A stretch of 64,000 nucleotides of DNA from Diphasiastrum complanatum. Its lineage: Eukaryota; Streptophyta; Lycopodiopsida; Lycopodiales; Lycopodiaceae. The notes below the pieces were generated by a model, which made no database searches, was not told the DNA's origin, and saw only the letters and a list, made by a program, of their open reading frames with translations. The DNA is taken from the NCBI GenBank assembly GCA_029204225.1, contig CM055092.1, positions 73,756,857 to 73,820,856 of the forward strand. Direction: 5' to 3'. Positions within the stretch are counted from its first letter, which is position 1. Every line of letters starts with the position of its first letter. Shown here piece by piece: positions 44,358 through 55,967 of this stretch. A program made the translations under genes and the position numbers.

Positions 44358-44822
44358 AGTTACGGACTACAGGATACAGGCCTATTGGGCTACTCTGCAT
44401 ATATTCCGCAGGCCTCTTTACATTTACTGTTGGTTATGTATATTTCTGGTTACGCATTTTATATTAGTCATGTACAGGCCCCAGAGCCTTTTTATATGCT
44501 TATGACCCGCACTGGGTCCTTTTTTATGACAATGACTGGCCTTGGGCTCTTATTATATGGTTATATGTGGAGTTGGGGCCCGTAGGAGGGCGCACTATTT
44601 TCCCTCCACATTTTGCCTCCCTTTACTTTTGAATTCCTATTTTAGGGTTCATTGGTAGGGTATTTATAGGGGCATTTGTACACTCATTTTTCAGATTATT
44701 GATTGGTATTGCTTGGGCTCTTCGTGGGAGAACCTATTGTCTTGTCTATTGCTTGTAGGGCTTTAGTCTATTGCTGTCTTTTATGCTTCATTGATTCAAC
44801 ACCTGAGATTTTGATCATAAAT
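44358..44822 (+). repeat. Element E 5' LTR (start inferred)
   Basis: The proposed start AGTTACGGACTAC parallels the starts of B and D. It contains gagggcgcactattttccct and ends next to the PBS with catagat-like sequence (gatcataaat). The start is inferred from the family and has no target duplication to support it. Confidence 0.65.
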
Positions 44823-44834
44823 TGGTATCAGAGC
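44823..44834 (+). promoter_or_regulatory. Primer binding site of element E
   Basis: TGGTATCAGAGC after the LTR, complementary to initiator tRNA-Met. Confidence 0.9.
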
Positions 44835-45174
44835 ACTTTCCTGATTGCTGAATTTCAGATCTGATTTTCTGATTGGGTGCCCATTTTCCTTGCTGATTTT
44901 TCTCTCTTTGCTGAGGGCTTTCGTCTCTTTGCTTCAGCAACATTCAGCACAATTTGGAGGAGGACCAACTCCCATCAGAGCATTTTCGTTGGCACAGCTT
45001 TAGCAGATAGTTAGCGGAAGTACTTTCGCTAAATTTGGCGGCCGGAAAAAAAAAATTCTTTTTTTTTTGGGCAGATTATTTCCGGCGCACGAGTTCCAAA
45101 TCCTTTTCCCTCTTTTTTTTTTTTTGAATTCTTCATTTGATTCAGGGAGAGGATTCCCAGCCATCTTTTCAGCA

Positions 45175-45350
45175 TTGATTGGAGGCTGTCCAGCGCCCTA
45201 CTTTATCACATTTTTCAGCCATTGTTCCAGCAGAGTTTCAGCCATATTTCAGTTTTGATTGGAGGTTGTCCATCGCCCTATTTCATCACATTTTCCACAG
45301 ATTTCCAGCCATATTTTCAGCATTGATTGGAGGCTGTCCAGCGCCCACTT
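45175..45350 (+). repeat. Element E leader repeats
   Basis: Three units with gattggaggctgtccagcgc or close variants, near 45,176, 45,258 and 45,325, each followed by a cacattttcc stretch. They match the leader units of B and D. Confidence 0.88.
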
Positions 45351-45588
45351 TCATTCTCCTTGTGGTCACATTTTCCAGCCAGCCCTTCGCACACGCTTGG
45401 AGCTCTATCGAGAGGTATCTTTGCTGGTTTTTCCTTGCTTTCCACACCTTTTCTTGACATTTGTCATTTCCTTTCTTGCTCTTAGTGTCATTTGTGTACC
45501 TAAAGCGTATTTGGGGTGACTACAAAAGTCTGCTCCCTCCGATATTAAGCTTTTCTTACACTCTCTTCACTTCCTGCATTCCTTGACC

Positions 45589-46530
45589 ATGGATACTTCC
45601 CCTATATCTTCTGAGCCTCGCATACCGTCTTCCACTTACCTTGACGAAGTACGGCATGAATTCCAAGATCATCTTAGGGAAGCCATGAGTGATGTACGCA
45701 CTGATTTACGCCAGGAGTTACGAGAGACGTTCACTGCTCTTTCTGCCCAGATTGCTACACTATCATTACAGTCCAATGTTTCTCCACTATCTCCACCTGT
45801 TCCCCCACAACGTACATTTCCACCACCCGAGACTCCTTCATCTTCTGGTCCTTTGCCACGAGACTTTAAGGATAAGGTTCAGCTTACTGTGTATTCTGGG
45901 TCATCCGATGGGAATGAACTCCAGAATTGGTATTCTAAGCTTGAGACCTACTTCCTTATGTTTCCTAAGACTGACATTCAGCAGATACATTTGGCTGCTT
46001 TACATTTGGAGGGCCATGCTGCTACTTGGTGGCGCATGTTTCGCCAGACGGCTTCACACCCTGGCCTTGCTAGTTGAACAGAGTTTATGACAGCACTCCG
46101 CCTAGCAATGATTGATCCTCAGTGGCTTATTCGACAGCGCGACATTATCTCACACTGGTGACTTGGCTGCTTTTACGACACGGTTTACAGAGCTTTCCTA
46201 TCTATTCCCAGATATTTCTACAGTTGCTGGTCTACGAGGCGCACTCAGGTATGATGTTTCTTCTTTTTTTCCACTCACTCTTTCTCACGCCATCTCCCTT
46301 GCTACCGCACTGCAGCACAAGTACTCTCCCATCTCTTCCTCTGTTTCTCGTCCTTCGCGTCCTTTCACACGTCCTATTTTTTCCTCTCCATCTTCTGCTA
46401 GTCCCACATCTATCAGTTCACCTTCGTCCACTCTTCCTTCTGCACCACGTCCTCCTTTTTCTCCTCGTCCTATTTTTGTTCATCGCTACTCACAGCCTGA
46501 GATGTCTGAGATCCGTGAAAAGCGCTTATG
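45589..46530 (+). pseudogene. gag: Element E gag
   Basis: From MDTSPISSEPRIPSS the protein has an N-terminal helical region, a Pro-rich linker and the capsid core (DFKDKVQLTVYSGSSDGNEL, LAALHLEGHAATWWRMF). A TGA at 46,075 and a frameshift near 46,140 interrupt it. It then continues LAAFTTRFTELSYLFPDIST and GLRGALRYDVSSF with a deletion of about ten residues before GLRG. The end is Ser/Pro rich. Confidence 0.88.
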
Positions 46531-47089
46531 TTTCAACTGTAAGAGTCCTGATCATATCGCCCGTGATTGCCGACAGCCTGCCACTGCTACTGCCGTCTAT
46601 TTCCATGATGCTGACACACCTGATGATAGTCCTGATTCTGCCATACGCCTTCATATTCTTGATGATGACCCGCCTGTTGATCAGTTTGCCACACCCAATG
46701 AGCCTGTTCCTGATCCCCCTGATCTAGCTGTTTGCCATGCTCAGCTTGCTTATGCTACTTGGGCCGGTAAGCTGGGTCCACGCCATATCCGTCTTCGCGT
46801 ACGTATCACTAGTCGTGAGTTTATTGCCCTTGTTGACACAGGTAGCACTCACTCGTTTCTCAGCAGTCATATTACTACACGCATTTGTGCTATGCCTCAT
46901 CCCCTGCATGTTGAGGTTGCCAGCGCACACTCTTTTCCTAGCACGCAGATGTATCAGCAGCTTTCATATCGGATTGGAGACTTCCTTGGTCAAGCAGGTT
47001 TTCATATTATTCCACTTACACGGTACGATCTTATCCTCTGTGCTGATTGGTTTGCATCCCTTGGTGCGGTTACAGTAGACCTCCAGTAG
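46531..47089 (+). pseudogene. Element E zinc knuckle and protease
   Basis: The knuckle CFNCKSPDHIARDC is intact. After an acidic linker the protease reads FIALVDTGSTHSFLSSHI, then SYRIGDFLGQAGFHIIPL and LILCADWFASLG. The active site DTGS is intact. The frame meets a TAG at 47,087 and continues in the same frame into RT. Confidence 0.88.
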
Positions 47090-47095
47090 CAGACA

Positions 47096-48556
47096 TTGAC
47101 ATTCTCTCATGATGGTACTCAGCATATATTTTCCGGTATTGATTCTCGGCAGGACTATCAGCTTATTTCCAGGAAGCAGTTCATACGGAGCCTCCCGAAG
47201 GCCCACTGTGCGGCTATTCTTTCTGTTCAGCCAGTTCAGCCTATTGCGGATGCACCACCTTTGCCACAGGTATTTTCTGAACTGTTGCGTGAATTTGAGC
47301 ATGTTTTTAGAGAGCCGACTCAGTTACCACCTTTACGAGATGTCAACCACCATATAGACCTTGTTTCCTCTGCATCACCTTCTTCTCGTCCTCCTTTTCG
47401 TGTGTCTATTGTTGAGCGCGAGGAAGTCCAAAGTCAGGTGTCTGATTTATTATGTCAAGGCCTTATTGTTCCTAGCCACAGTCCTTTTGGTGCTCCTGTT
47501 TTACTTGTTGATAAGAAGGATGGTACTAAACGTCTATGTATTGATTATCGTGCTTTAAATAAACTTACTATCCGTAATCAGTACCCTATCCCTCATATGG
47601 ATGACCTCTTTGACCAGTTAGGCCAAGCCAAGATCTTTTCTAAACTTGACCTCCGTTCCGGTTATCACAAGATTCGTATGCATCCTCCTGATGAGCACAA
47701 GACAGCTTTCCGTACCCACTTTGGTCTGTATGAGTTTCGTGTCCTTCCTTTTGGTGTTACCAATGGCCCGCCCACTTTTCAGAATGTCATGAATAACATT
47801 TTTCGTCCTCTGCTTGGAAAGTGTGTCATTGTTTATTTTGACGATATCCTCATTTATAGCACCACTCTCTCTCTTCATGTTCAGCACGTTCGTTCTGTTT
47901 TTGTTTTGTTAGTTACTCATCATCTATATGCTAAACGTTCTAAATGTTCTTTTGCTGTTGTACAAATCGAGTTTTTGGGCTTCTTTGTTACTAATGGTAC
48001 TGTTCGTCTCGACCCTCGTAAGGTCCGTTCTATTCTTTCATGGCCTGTGCCTGCTGATGTTCATGATGTTCGTATGTTTCTTGGTCTTGCTATCCATCTT
48101 TGTAAACCAGTTGCTCGTTTTGCCACTCTTGCATCTCCTTTGCATGCTCTGTTGAAAAAGCAAACTTCGTTTGCTTGGACTCCCGCATGTCAGTTAGCTT
48201 TTGATACTTTGAAGGTTAAGCTTACCACTGCCCCTGTTTTATGTCTTCCAGATTTTTCCCAGCGTTTTGTTGTTGAGACTGATGCTAGTTCCACAGGATT
48301 AGGTGCTTTGTTACGTCAGCGTCAGTGTGTTATTGCATATGAATCCCGTTGTCTTCGTTCGTATGAGCAGCGCTATTCCACTCATGACAAAGAGTTGCTT
48401 GCTATCATTTTTGCTTTAAAGAAGTGGCATCATTATCTGTATCGTGTTCCGTTTGATGTTTTTACTGATCACCAGTCACTTCGTTATTTGTATACACAAA
48501 AGGATCTTAGTGATCGTCAGTACCGTTGGCTTCAGTTTTTAGTCCTTTCATTTTGA
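47096..48556 (+). pseudogene. pol: Element E reverse transcriptase and RNase H (486 codons open)
   Basis: It copies element RNA into DNA and degrades the RNA. In order: linker (FEHVFREPTQLPPLRDVNHH), RT fingers (LLVDKKDGTKRLCIDYRALN), SKLDLRSGYHKIR, VLPFGVTNGPPTFQNVMN and the active site VIVYFDDILIYS, then FLGFFVTNG and RNase H with VETDASSTGLGALL, KELLAIIFALKKWHHYL and TDHQSLRYL. All RT and RNase H catalytic residues are present. It is the best-preserved enzyme of the B/C/D/E group. The frame ends after WLQFLVLSF by a one-base shift; the proper continuation (FHFDIHYKPGKSNAAADALS) is in the next frame. Confidence 0.93.
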
Positions 48557-48952
48557 TATTCATTATAAGCCTGGTAAAAGTAACGCTGCTGCTGATGCTT
48601 TGTCTCGTTTACCTGCTCTTACTTACAGTCTTGTTACGTCTCCCCACTCTTGGTATGATGATCTTCCTCAGGCTTATGCAACATGTCCAGATTCGTGATA
48701 TTATGTCGTCTGCCTCTCGTCCTTCCTCTCACCCTCACCAGGTTTATTCCATTGATAATCATCGTTTGTTTCACTATGGTTTGTTATGTATTCCCAACAC
48801 TCTCGACATACGTCCACCCGCTTACATGGTCGGGATACCAAGTTTACATCAGGTTTTTGGACAGAGCTTATGCGTATCTTGGATGTTAGGATACTTATGG
48901 GCACTACTTATCATTCTTCTGCGGATGGTCAGTCTGAGGTTATTAACCGGGT
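48557..48952 (+). pseudogene. pol: Element E RNase H end and integrase fragment
   Basis: After the frameshift: YKPGKSNAAADALSRLPAL, then a stop-ridden linker. A deletion leads directly to GRDTKFTSGFWTELMRIL and HSSADGQSEVINRV, the second Asp and Glu regions of the integrase core. The zinc finger and first Asp are missing. Confidence 0.82.
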
Positions 48953-48956
48953 ATAT

Positions 48957-50171
48957 TGATAAGACTAGTGAGCTTTTAAGAAGGCATTATTTCTAGCCAC
49001 GATTGCAGTGGGATGTAAGAGAGTACGTCCAGCGTTGCATGGCTTCTCAGGTGAACAAGGCCGAGAGAGTAAGTCCTCCGGGCTTGCTACATCCACTTGA
49101 GATACCTACAGGAAGGTGGGAAAGCATCTCTATGGATTTTATTGTTGGGCTACCCAAGACCCAGAATGGATTCAATTCCGTTATGGTAGTGGTAGACAGG
49201 TTTTCCAAGATGGCTCATTTCATCGCAATGACCAAGAAGGTCACAGCTCCGCAAGTGGCTGAGTTGTTTATTCAAAATATTGTCAGGTTACGTGGTCTTC
49301 CGAACTCCATAGTTTCTGACAGGGATCCCAAGTTTACGGGAAATTTCTGGATTGCGGTGTTCGCCAAGCTGGGAACACATTTGCGGATGAGTAGTCTGAG
49401 CATCCTCGGACGGATGGTCACACAGAGCGAGTGAATCAGATCTTGGAAAATATGCTTAGGGCATATGTGAGTAGTACGCAAACAGACTGGGTAAAGCATT
49501 TACCGCTATTGGATTTCGCGTACAATGATAAGAGACATGCGTCCACTGGATTGAGTCCATTTGAGCTCAATTATGGTTTCAGGCCACTGAGTCCTACAAT
49601 CATAGGGATTCTGCATAGGGTACCTAGTGCTGTAGAGTTTTTGGCTCTGATGCAGCAGAAGCTAGAGTTGGCACGAGATAACTTGTCCAAAGCTGTTTCT
49701 AGGGCAGAGAGTTATGCTCGTGAGAACCGTACCTATCGGGAATTTAAGAATGGAGATTGGGTGTATTTACTAGTCCCTTCGAAGTCGAAGGTGCTACTCA
49801 CAGGAAAGTGCGCCAAGTTATCTCCTAGGTATTGTGGACCATGGTTGATTATTAAGAAGGTGAGCCAAGTAGCTTACAGGCTACAGCTACCTGTAGGATG
49901 CAAGGTGCACCCAGTATTTCATGTTAGCAAACTGAAGAAATGTTTGCACGATGGCGATAGCCTGGTGGAGGGTCTAGTGTCTCTTGAGGAGAAAGACACC
50001 ACAGGTTATGGGCCAGAAAGAATCCTAGATCGAAGGGAGCAACGATTGCGGAATCATCTCCTTCAAGAGTATCCAGTAACCTAGAAAGGGCATCCGTTGT
50101 CAGATGCTACCTGGGAGACGCGACAGGCGTTGCAGAAGTCTTACCCGGAGTTTGTCATTGAGGACCGATGA
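48957..50171 (+). pseudogene. pol: F2 integrase and chromodomain
   Basis: The zinc finger remnant has CMAS in place of CxxC. The core carries [30 protein letters not shown] and VSDRDPKFTGNFWIAVF, then after a one-base shift near 49,400 TERVNQILENMLRAYV. The second frame (49,431-50,084) gives the tether (CAKLSPRYCGPWLIIKKVSQ, HPVFHVSKLKKCL) and the chromodomain (PERILDRREQRLRNHLLQEY). A TAG at 50,082 replaces the usual Trp before KGHPLSDATWE. F2 supplies what F1 lacks, but is also dead. Confidence 0.9.
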
Positions 50172-50177
50172 CTTGCC

Positions 50178-50192
50178 AGAGGAGGGAAGGAT
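50178..50192 (+). promoter_or_regulatory. Polypurine tract of F2
   Basis: GAGGAGGGAAGGAT lies directly before the 3' LTR TGTTAGAGTC. Confidence 0.88.
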
Positions 50193-50671
50193 TGTTAGAG
50201 TCCAGTTACGACTCTATCATGACCTCGACACGGCTAGTTACCAAAGGGGCTGAGGCCTAGTGTTGGCAAGGGTCGGTGACCGACGAGGACATTTGTCCCA
50301 AGTAGGGACCGGTGCATCACGAGCAGTGACCCGGTGTGGCCGCCTGGCAAGCTGTCAGAGACGCGGTGTGTCTGGACAGTTGGGACCCTAGCCGTTAGTG
50401 ACGAGATGCTAGCCGGCAAGTAGTCAGGGTGACCAAGAGGGTCACAGGTCTTTGGTGGGGCACGGGGGTGGTACCCTATGAGTCACTCAATATTCACAGG
50501 TCACAGGGGCCAGGCATGCCAAGTGGACTAATCACCCACAGGTGGATGCCACGTGCCAGTTGACGGGAATAGCAGGAAGAAGGACTCAAGGAGGGGGTGC
50601 CTATGGTTAGGAGGTTGATTCTACACATCGGCTTCTAGGATTCACGAGCTTGGAGAGACTGGATTGTGACA
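50193..50671 (+). repeat. F2 3' LTR
   Basis: 479 bp from TGTTAGAGTC to ATTGTGACA, matching the F1 5' LTR with scattered substitutions. Confidence 0.93.
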
Positions 50672-51345
50672 GGTAGTGGCAGATAGGTCAACTCAATTGC
50701 AAAGGCTACAAATTTAAGCCAGATCTTAGCTGAAAGACTACTCAAGTTGTATGGATTGCTAAGTGATAGCGTTAGTGATAAAGATACGAAGCTCCCTAGT
50801 CACTTATGGTCTACATATTTTCATAAGCTTCAGACTTCTCTTAGTCTTAGTTCTACTAATCATCCTGAATCAAATGGACAAACTGAAACAAGTAATCAAA
50901 CTATGTAAGACATGTTGAGGACTTATGTTTCTCACAGGCAATTGCATTGAAAGGTTATCTCCCTTTGATAAAATTTTCTTATAATTGTAAAACACATTTG
51001 CTATAGGTTATGATTCATTTATGCTTATGTATAATTTTCAACCTAAATCTCTAGTTAATGTGGAGATAGAATCTGCTAAGATTCAGAAGGTTGCAAATTT
51101 CTTGCAATTAGCTCATGAGAGTATTCATAGTGCTCAAGACAGGCTAAGCATTATGCTAATTCTAAGAGATCTCCTAGAGATCTTAAAGTTGATGATTGGG
51201 TATTTCTTAAAATTCCAAAAGCTTTTAGAAATATGCCTATGAGGAAGCATTATAAATTGTCTATGTTGTGGACTATATTGGAATATAAAGAAAATTGTTT
51301 CTTTACCCTACAAACTTGATCTTCAAGGTAAATCAACTACTCATC
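50672..51345 (+). pseudogene. pol: Gypsy integrase fragment H
   Basis: Reads ILAERLLKLYGLLSDSVSDK, DTKLPSHLWSTYFHKLQTSL and STNHPESNGQTETSNQTM, then after several stops RSPRDLKVDDWVFLKIPKAF. This is the second half of a Ty3 integrase of a family different from A, E or F. No LTR or other domain is attached. Confidence 0.8.
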
Positions 51346-51721
51346 CACAAAATACTAAATCAAGGACAAATTTGTAAGTAATAACCTTTCAAGGACCTAG
51401 ACATTGTGAGATGTGAAGCAATACATGGTGTTTGATAGCTATATGCATGATGCGGGGTATTAGTTATGTTTGGTATGCAGTGGGATGGCACGGACACAGG
51501 CACAGGCACTCCTTGGTGTATATAGGACCTGTAGGAACTTGCCCTCCTCCATATTGAGCTTTCGTCTTTTGGGTACCAGCTTCCTCTCCTCATCCACATT
51601 CACACATTGTGGCTTGACAGTGAAGCTATGGTTGTTTGATCTCTTGGTTGGGTGATTTGGCTCCACTATTACTCCTTTTGGTGCTTTGTAAGCAAGATCT
51701 ATAGGTGTTATTTTGCTTTTA
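51346..51721. other. No feature recognised between fragment H and copia I
   Basis: No retroelement motif or splice-supported exon seen. Confidence 0.4.
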
Positions 51722-52495
51722 TTACATGTTCATGATGTGCCTTCCATTCTTACACCAACTTTTGCTCTTCCATACATGAGAGATCCAAGTATCGATCGAT
51801 AAGGATACTCTCTCATTTGCTCCTCTTCCTAAATAGCATCTGTTTAGAATCCTTGCCAAATTGGTATTGTTGCTGAAGAGCAACGTATCATCCACGTATA
51901 AGGTGATGATAATGAAGGATTGCTGCACTGACTTGGAATAGACGTTGCAATCAGCAGTGCTTGGTTTGAATCCTTGTTCGATGAGGAATGTGTTGATCCT
52001 CTGAAACCAAGCTTTGGCAGACTGTTTCAAGCCGTAAAGTGCTTTGTGGAGTTTACAGACATGATTCTTCATACCTTCCAGAACGTATCCTTCGGGCTGG
52101 ATCATGTAAATGTGTTCTTGTATAAGTCCATTCAGATAGGCTGTTTGTACATCAAGTTGATGTACTTCGAGGTCGGCAGCTGCAGCATAAGACAGGAGTG
52201 CTCGGATCGACTGGACTGAAAGTCTCGTTGTAGTCGACGTTGGGGATCTGAGTACGTAAGCTGCAGTGGAGACAGCTTCGACCCAGAATCTTTTGGGCAG
52301 CGATGCATGCGCTAGCATACACTTGGTTGATTCAACCAGGGTACGGTTCTTCCTCGCGGCTAAGCCATTAGACTGAGGACTGTAAGGAGTGATAAATTGC
52401 TGCTCAATGCCTTGGCTTTGGCAGTACTCCTTAAACTCGATAGAGATGTATTCTCCACCATTGTCTGACTGTCCTTCCAGTCTCCTTCTCTGCAT
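51722..52495 (-). pseudogene. pol: Copia I: integrase end joined to partial reverse transcriptase
   Basis: The ORF starts after the second integrase Asp (QSDNGGEYISIEFKEYCQSQ) with PYSPQSNGLAARKNRTLVES. After LRSPTSTT it jumps to the RT at SIRALLSYAAAADLEVHQLD, VQTAYLNGLIQEHIYMIQPE and the active site TLYVDDTLLFSNN. The front of RT is deleted. The frame then degenerates, and RNase H is absent. Confidence 0.88.
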
Positions 52496-53381
52496 GCTCC
52501 TTGAAGATTCTGAAGCAGTTGAAGGCTTTTGATTTCTTCTTTATAAAGTACACCATAGTCCTTCTGGAAAATTCATCAATAAAAGTTATAAAATACTTTG
52601 CATCCTTTAGTGAAGGATTTTTCATCGGCCCACAAATGTCTGAACGTACAATGTCTAACAATCCTCTAGCAATATGCTGATGGCTTGATTTAAATGGTTT
52701 CCTAGTCTGTTTACCAACTAAACGGTCTTGACAGACAGATAACTCGACTTTATCACGAGGATAGTCGAGATCAAGAACAATAGATTGTCTAGACATTTGT
52801 TGTACAGCAGCATGATTCAAGTGACCTAGTCTATAATGCCAAAGTAAACTTTTATTTGCATGAATAGAAATATTGAGCGCCTGACTAGAGGCATAAAAGC
52901 AAAGACTTAATTTATACAAGTATTCATGCCTCTTTCCGAGTGCTACGATCTTGCCTGTCCTATTAACTACTTTGCACTGATCACATTCAAATTCTACTCT
53001 ATGTCCTAGATCTGTGATTTTGCTTACAGAGAGCAGATTCGTAGACAAATTTGGTACATACAGGACTTTAGAAAGTAGCTTAGACTGATCATTTGCAAAG
53101 CTTAATCTTACAGTACCTTCACCTTTAATAGCTTGTGTGCTATTGTAGCCAAGGTGAACATATTTCTTGGTACTGTAAGGTGTATAGGACTTGAAACAGC
53201 CAATGAGGCTGGTCATGTGCTGAGTGGCTCCGGAATCCAGGAACCAAGAACTGTTGTAGGATGCTCCTTGATGATTGGTCATGAAGGCATCATGATCCGC
53301 TTCTTGAATAGGCTGTGGAGCTTCTGCAGCTGCATTTTCCACTTCATTCGACTGTCCCTTGATGTTGTTCTTTGCTTGCAA
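52431..53381 (-). pseudogene. pol: Copia I: protease and integrase
   Basis: 316 open codons. The protease site SWFLDSGATQHMTSLIGCF is followed by VLYVPNLSTNLLSVSKITD. The integrase zinc finger is LLWHYRLGHLNHAAVQQM (HHCC with the last Cys changed, VCQDRL). Then SDICGPMKNPSLKDAKYFIT and FIDEFSRRTMVYFIKKKSKA, the first Asp of the core. A frameshift near 52,460 leads into the next ORF. Confidence 0.9.
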
Positions 53382-53985
53382 TATCCGGCAGTCTTGAATT
53401 TCGTGGTTGTTTCGCTTGCAATATCTGCATAATAGCTTTGTCTGCGGATTCGACTGTCCTTTGTGTTGTGCTGGTTTCTGGTTTGGCTTTGATTGCTTCG
53501 GGCCTTTCTTCTTCTTCTGCTCTCTTGTTGGTGTATAAAGAGTGAGAATCAGCTGAGGAACTTGAGGCTTCGTTCCTCCACGTGTCTTCCTGCAACAACA
53601 TAGTAATGACTCTCGAAAGAGTCACTTCTGGATGTGTCTTGATGATCATCACCCAGCTATTGTATGAACGTGGCAAGCTTGTAAGCAGTTGCATCACTAC
53701 ATCTTGATCGTCTATGACAGATCCGACAGTGGCCATTTGCCTTAGCAGGTTCTTGAATTGATTGATGTGATTCTGCAGGGATCACCATTCGCCATCTTGA
53801 GGGAGTAAAATTTTTTCATGAGATGTAGCTTGGAAGCTATATCTCGCACTTCGTATAGTGTGCTCAAGATGTCCCAAACTTCTTTCGATGTGGGCCTCGG
53901 ATACATGGCCGATCTGGGTATCCGTAATGTTTAGAATGATCAGCGCGAAAGCCTTAAGTTAGTTTTCATCTCTGATTTTCGATTG
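53344..53985 (-). pseudogene. gag: Copia I: gag with zinc knuckle
   Basis: Reads QMATVGSVIDDQDVVMQLLT and SLPRSYNSWVMIIKTHPEVT, then a basic region. The zinc knuckle CRYCKRNNHEIQDC lies in the shifted frame near 53,430-53,385. Upstream decayed gag reaches about 53,985, where similarity stops next to element A2. Closely related to copia J. Confidence 0.88.
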
Positions 53986-54650
53986 TAGATCACTATGATC
54001 TGAGCGGAAATTGAAGAGGAAGGGATGAGCAGATCCATCACAGTATAGACAGCCCTCAACTCTGAAATTTGTATGAAGTTTTGAGTAGATTAGAGCAAGT
54101 TCTAATCTGAATTAGTGTAGCAGGGTCAGCGCTGGACAGGGAGGAGAAAAGGTGAAAATTCATCCCTGTTTGTTGAGAATTCTCAGGAGTTTGAGCTTCA
54201 AACTTACTTGCTACAGACCATCGACCTACAGGCTTGGGTCAAATCGGAGATTTGAGGTGATTTTAGAGCTGTAAATTGGACAAATCGGGCCGGACAGGTT
54301 GCTGTCCAACCAGCGAGGGCAGGGACTTCAAAAATTCCGGATTTCTTTTTGTAAATTTCCGGCTTTTACTTGGTTTGTTGGAGCCCCACACCTGAAATCA
54401 GATCAGTTAGCTACTCAACTCAAGAACCGGGAAATTTGGCACCATTTTGAAGCTTCAAACTGGCATTTTCCAGGATAGCAGGTCTAAAATCTTGGGGAAA
54501 AGAGCTGAAAGGGTTCCTCTTTGTAATTTCTTTGGAAGTACAGTCCTCAGAAACAGCTAAGTCATCTTTCCTTCCCCTTGACAGTTGTAAATTAGTCTTT
54601 TAGACTTTTTTTCCTTCAGAAGTTAAGGTAGCTCTCTTTCAGTTTCCAAG
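53986..54650 (+). other. Leader of element A2 (5' end truncated)
   Basis: Non-coding DNA before A2 gag. It includes gggtcagcgctggacaggga (54,123) and the conserved tail tttctttggaagtacagtcc found also before gag in A1 and A3. No LTR or PBS lies upstream; the border to copia I is somewhere in 53,985-54,120. Confidence 0.65.
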
Positions 54651-55967
54651 ATGACCACTCCTCAGGGACCTGATCAACCCCTGTAGAGAGGCTTCGACGA
54701 ACTTGAAACAGAAGCCTTGGCTTACAGTAAAGGGAAGGAACCCATGGAATTGGAAGAACAGGAACAGTTCGCCGAAGAACTCGATGAACTAGTTACCAAG
54801 GAGCAGTTTCTCCAGTTGGTAACAGAAGTGGATGAACTGAAGTTGGCATTAGCCAATTTCAAGTCCAGTGTGGGCGACTCATTCGCTGAACTCAAAAGCT
54901 TGATTTTGAGTTCCGCAAAAGGAAGCCTTCCCTCCACTTCTAAGTTATCCCCTTCTCCACTTCCATCAGTTTCGGGTGAGACTTTACGGTCTCACCCCAG
55001 TGTTTTTAAGGATTCAAAGCCTCCTACTTTTAATGGGGAAGAGAAGGATAGAAATGCAAATATTCTACAAACCTTCCTCAGCAAATGGAAGAACATTCAT
55101 GCTCTTAAACAGACCCCTGACCATTTGCAAGCAATTGAGGCCAGTCTTTCCTTAGGGCCTATGGCCTATAAGTGGTGGTTAAATCTCCAGGAGACTGGGC
55201 AGACTCCCCGGTCATGGAAAGCTTTTGAAGAAGCTTTCCTAAGAGAATTTCTACCTAAAAATGAACTGGATAGAGCCTGGGAAGCCTGGGAAAGAACAGT
55301 AATGGATAAATCCCTCATCCAATATATCTTGCAGTATCGAGAAGCAATTTTAAAGATTAAAAATATGGATGACTATCAGAAAATAGGGGATTTGTCCGTG
55401 GCCTCAAAGATGAATATAAAGTAGAGGTTCAGAGAAACTCGCCTACTACCCTTGAGCAAGCTCTCAGATATGCTCAAATCTATGATGATTCAGTGGGTAG
55501 GAAAAAGGCGAGACAACAGCCACTTTTTGAGCAGCCTTCTTAGAAAGACTCTCAATTTAAAAAGAAATTTTTAAAAAGAAAGAACCAAGATAAGTTTAAA
55601 AGTGAAGCTCCTCAGAAACGCCCTTCACTCATACAGCCCTTAAAACCAGATGATTTTGAGAAAGCCAAACAAGAACGTTTGTGCTTTGTGTGTATGGGCA
55701 AGGGACACACAGTCAGAGAGTGTCCCAAGGGGCCTTTCACTAAAAAAGATAAGAAAGATAAAAAACAAGTTCATCTTGTTCAGACTGTATGTTTCCCTAG
55801 TGACTCGGCAGCTTCCGAGATCAAAGTGTATCATGAAGATCATGAACACTGTTGCCAGCTGACCTCTGCAATGCTAGCGAGACCCTTCAGCTTTGGGCCG
55901 CATGACCTAGTACGTATGCATGGGAAAGTTGGTAACCAGTCAGTAAGAGTTATGGTTGATGATGGGG
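54651..55967 (+). pseudogene. gag: A2 gag and start of protease
   Basis: ATG at 54,651 (MTTPQGPDQPL) is followed at once by TAG (54,684). The rest is open to 55,424: LEEQEQFAEELDELVTKEQF, the capsid core (SWKAFEEAFLREFLPKNELD), then a frameshift. The zinc knuckle [17 protein letters not shown] is at about 55,682-55,730. It ends in RVMVDDG at the protease active site, where A3 is inserted. Confidence 0.9.
55963..55967. other. Target site duplication of A3, left copy (TGGGG)
   Basis: TGGGG here and at 62,177-62,181 flank A3 exactly. Removal of one copy and A3 restores the A2 protease frame. Confidence 0.95.

Larger units (their letters stand above)
44358..48952 (+). mobile_element. Element E: chromovirus 5' portion (LTR, gag, protease, RT, RNase H), joined to element F2
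   Basis: LTR 44,358-44,822, PBS, short repetitive leader, gag (45,589), zinc knuckle, protease, RT and RNase H nearly in one frame to 48,556, then a decayed integrase fragment (TKFTSGFWTELMRILDV, ADGQSEVINRV). At about 48,953 the sequence switches to a different family (F2). No E-type 3' LTR follows. Confidence 0.92.
48953..50671 (+). mobile_element. Element F2: integrase, chromodomain and 3' LTR of family F
   Basis: It starts inside the zinc finger at attgataagactagtgagc (same as 17,929 in F1) and runs through integrase, chromodomain, polypurine tract and a full LTR. No family-F gag or RT lies upstream; element E occupies that place. Confidence 0.92.
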
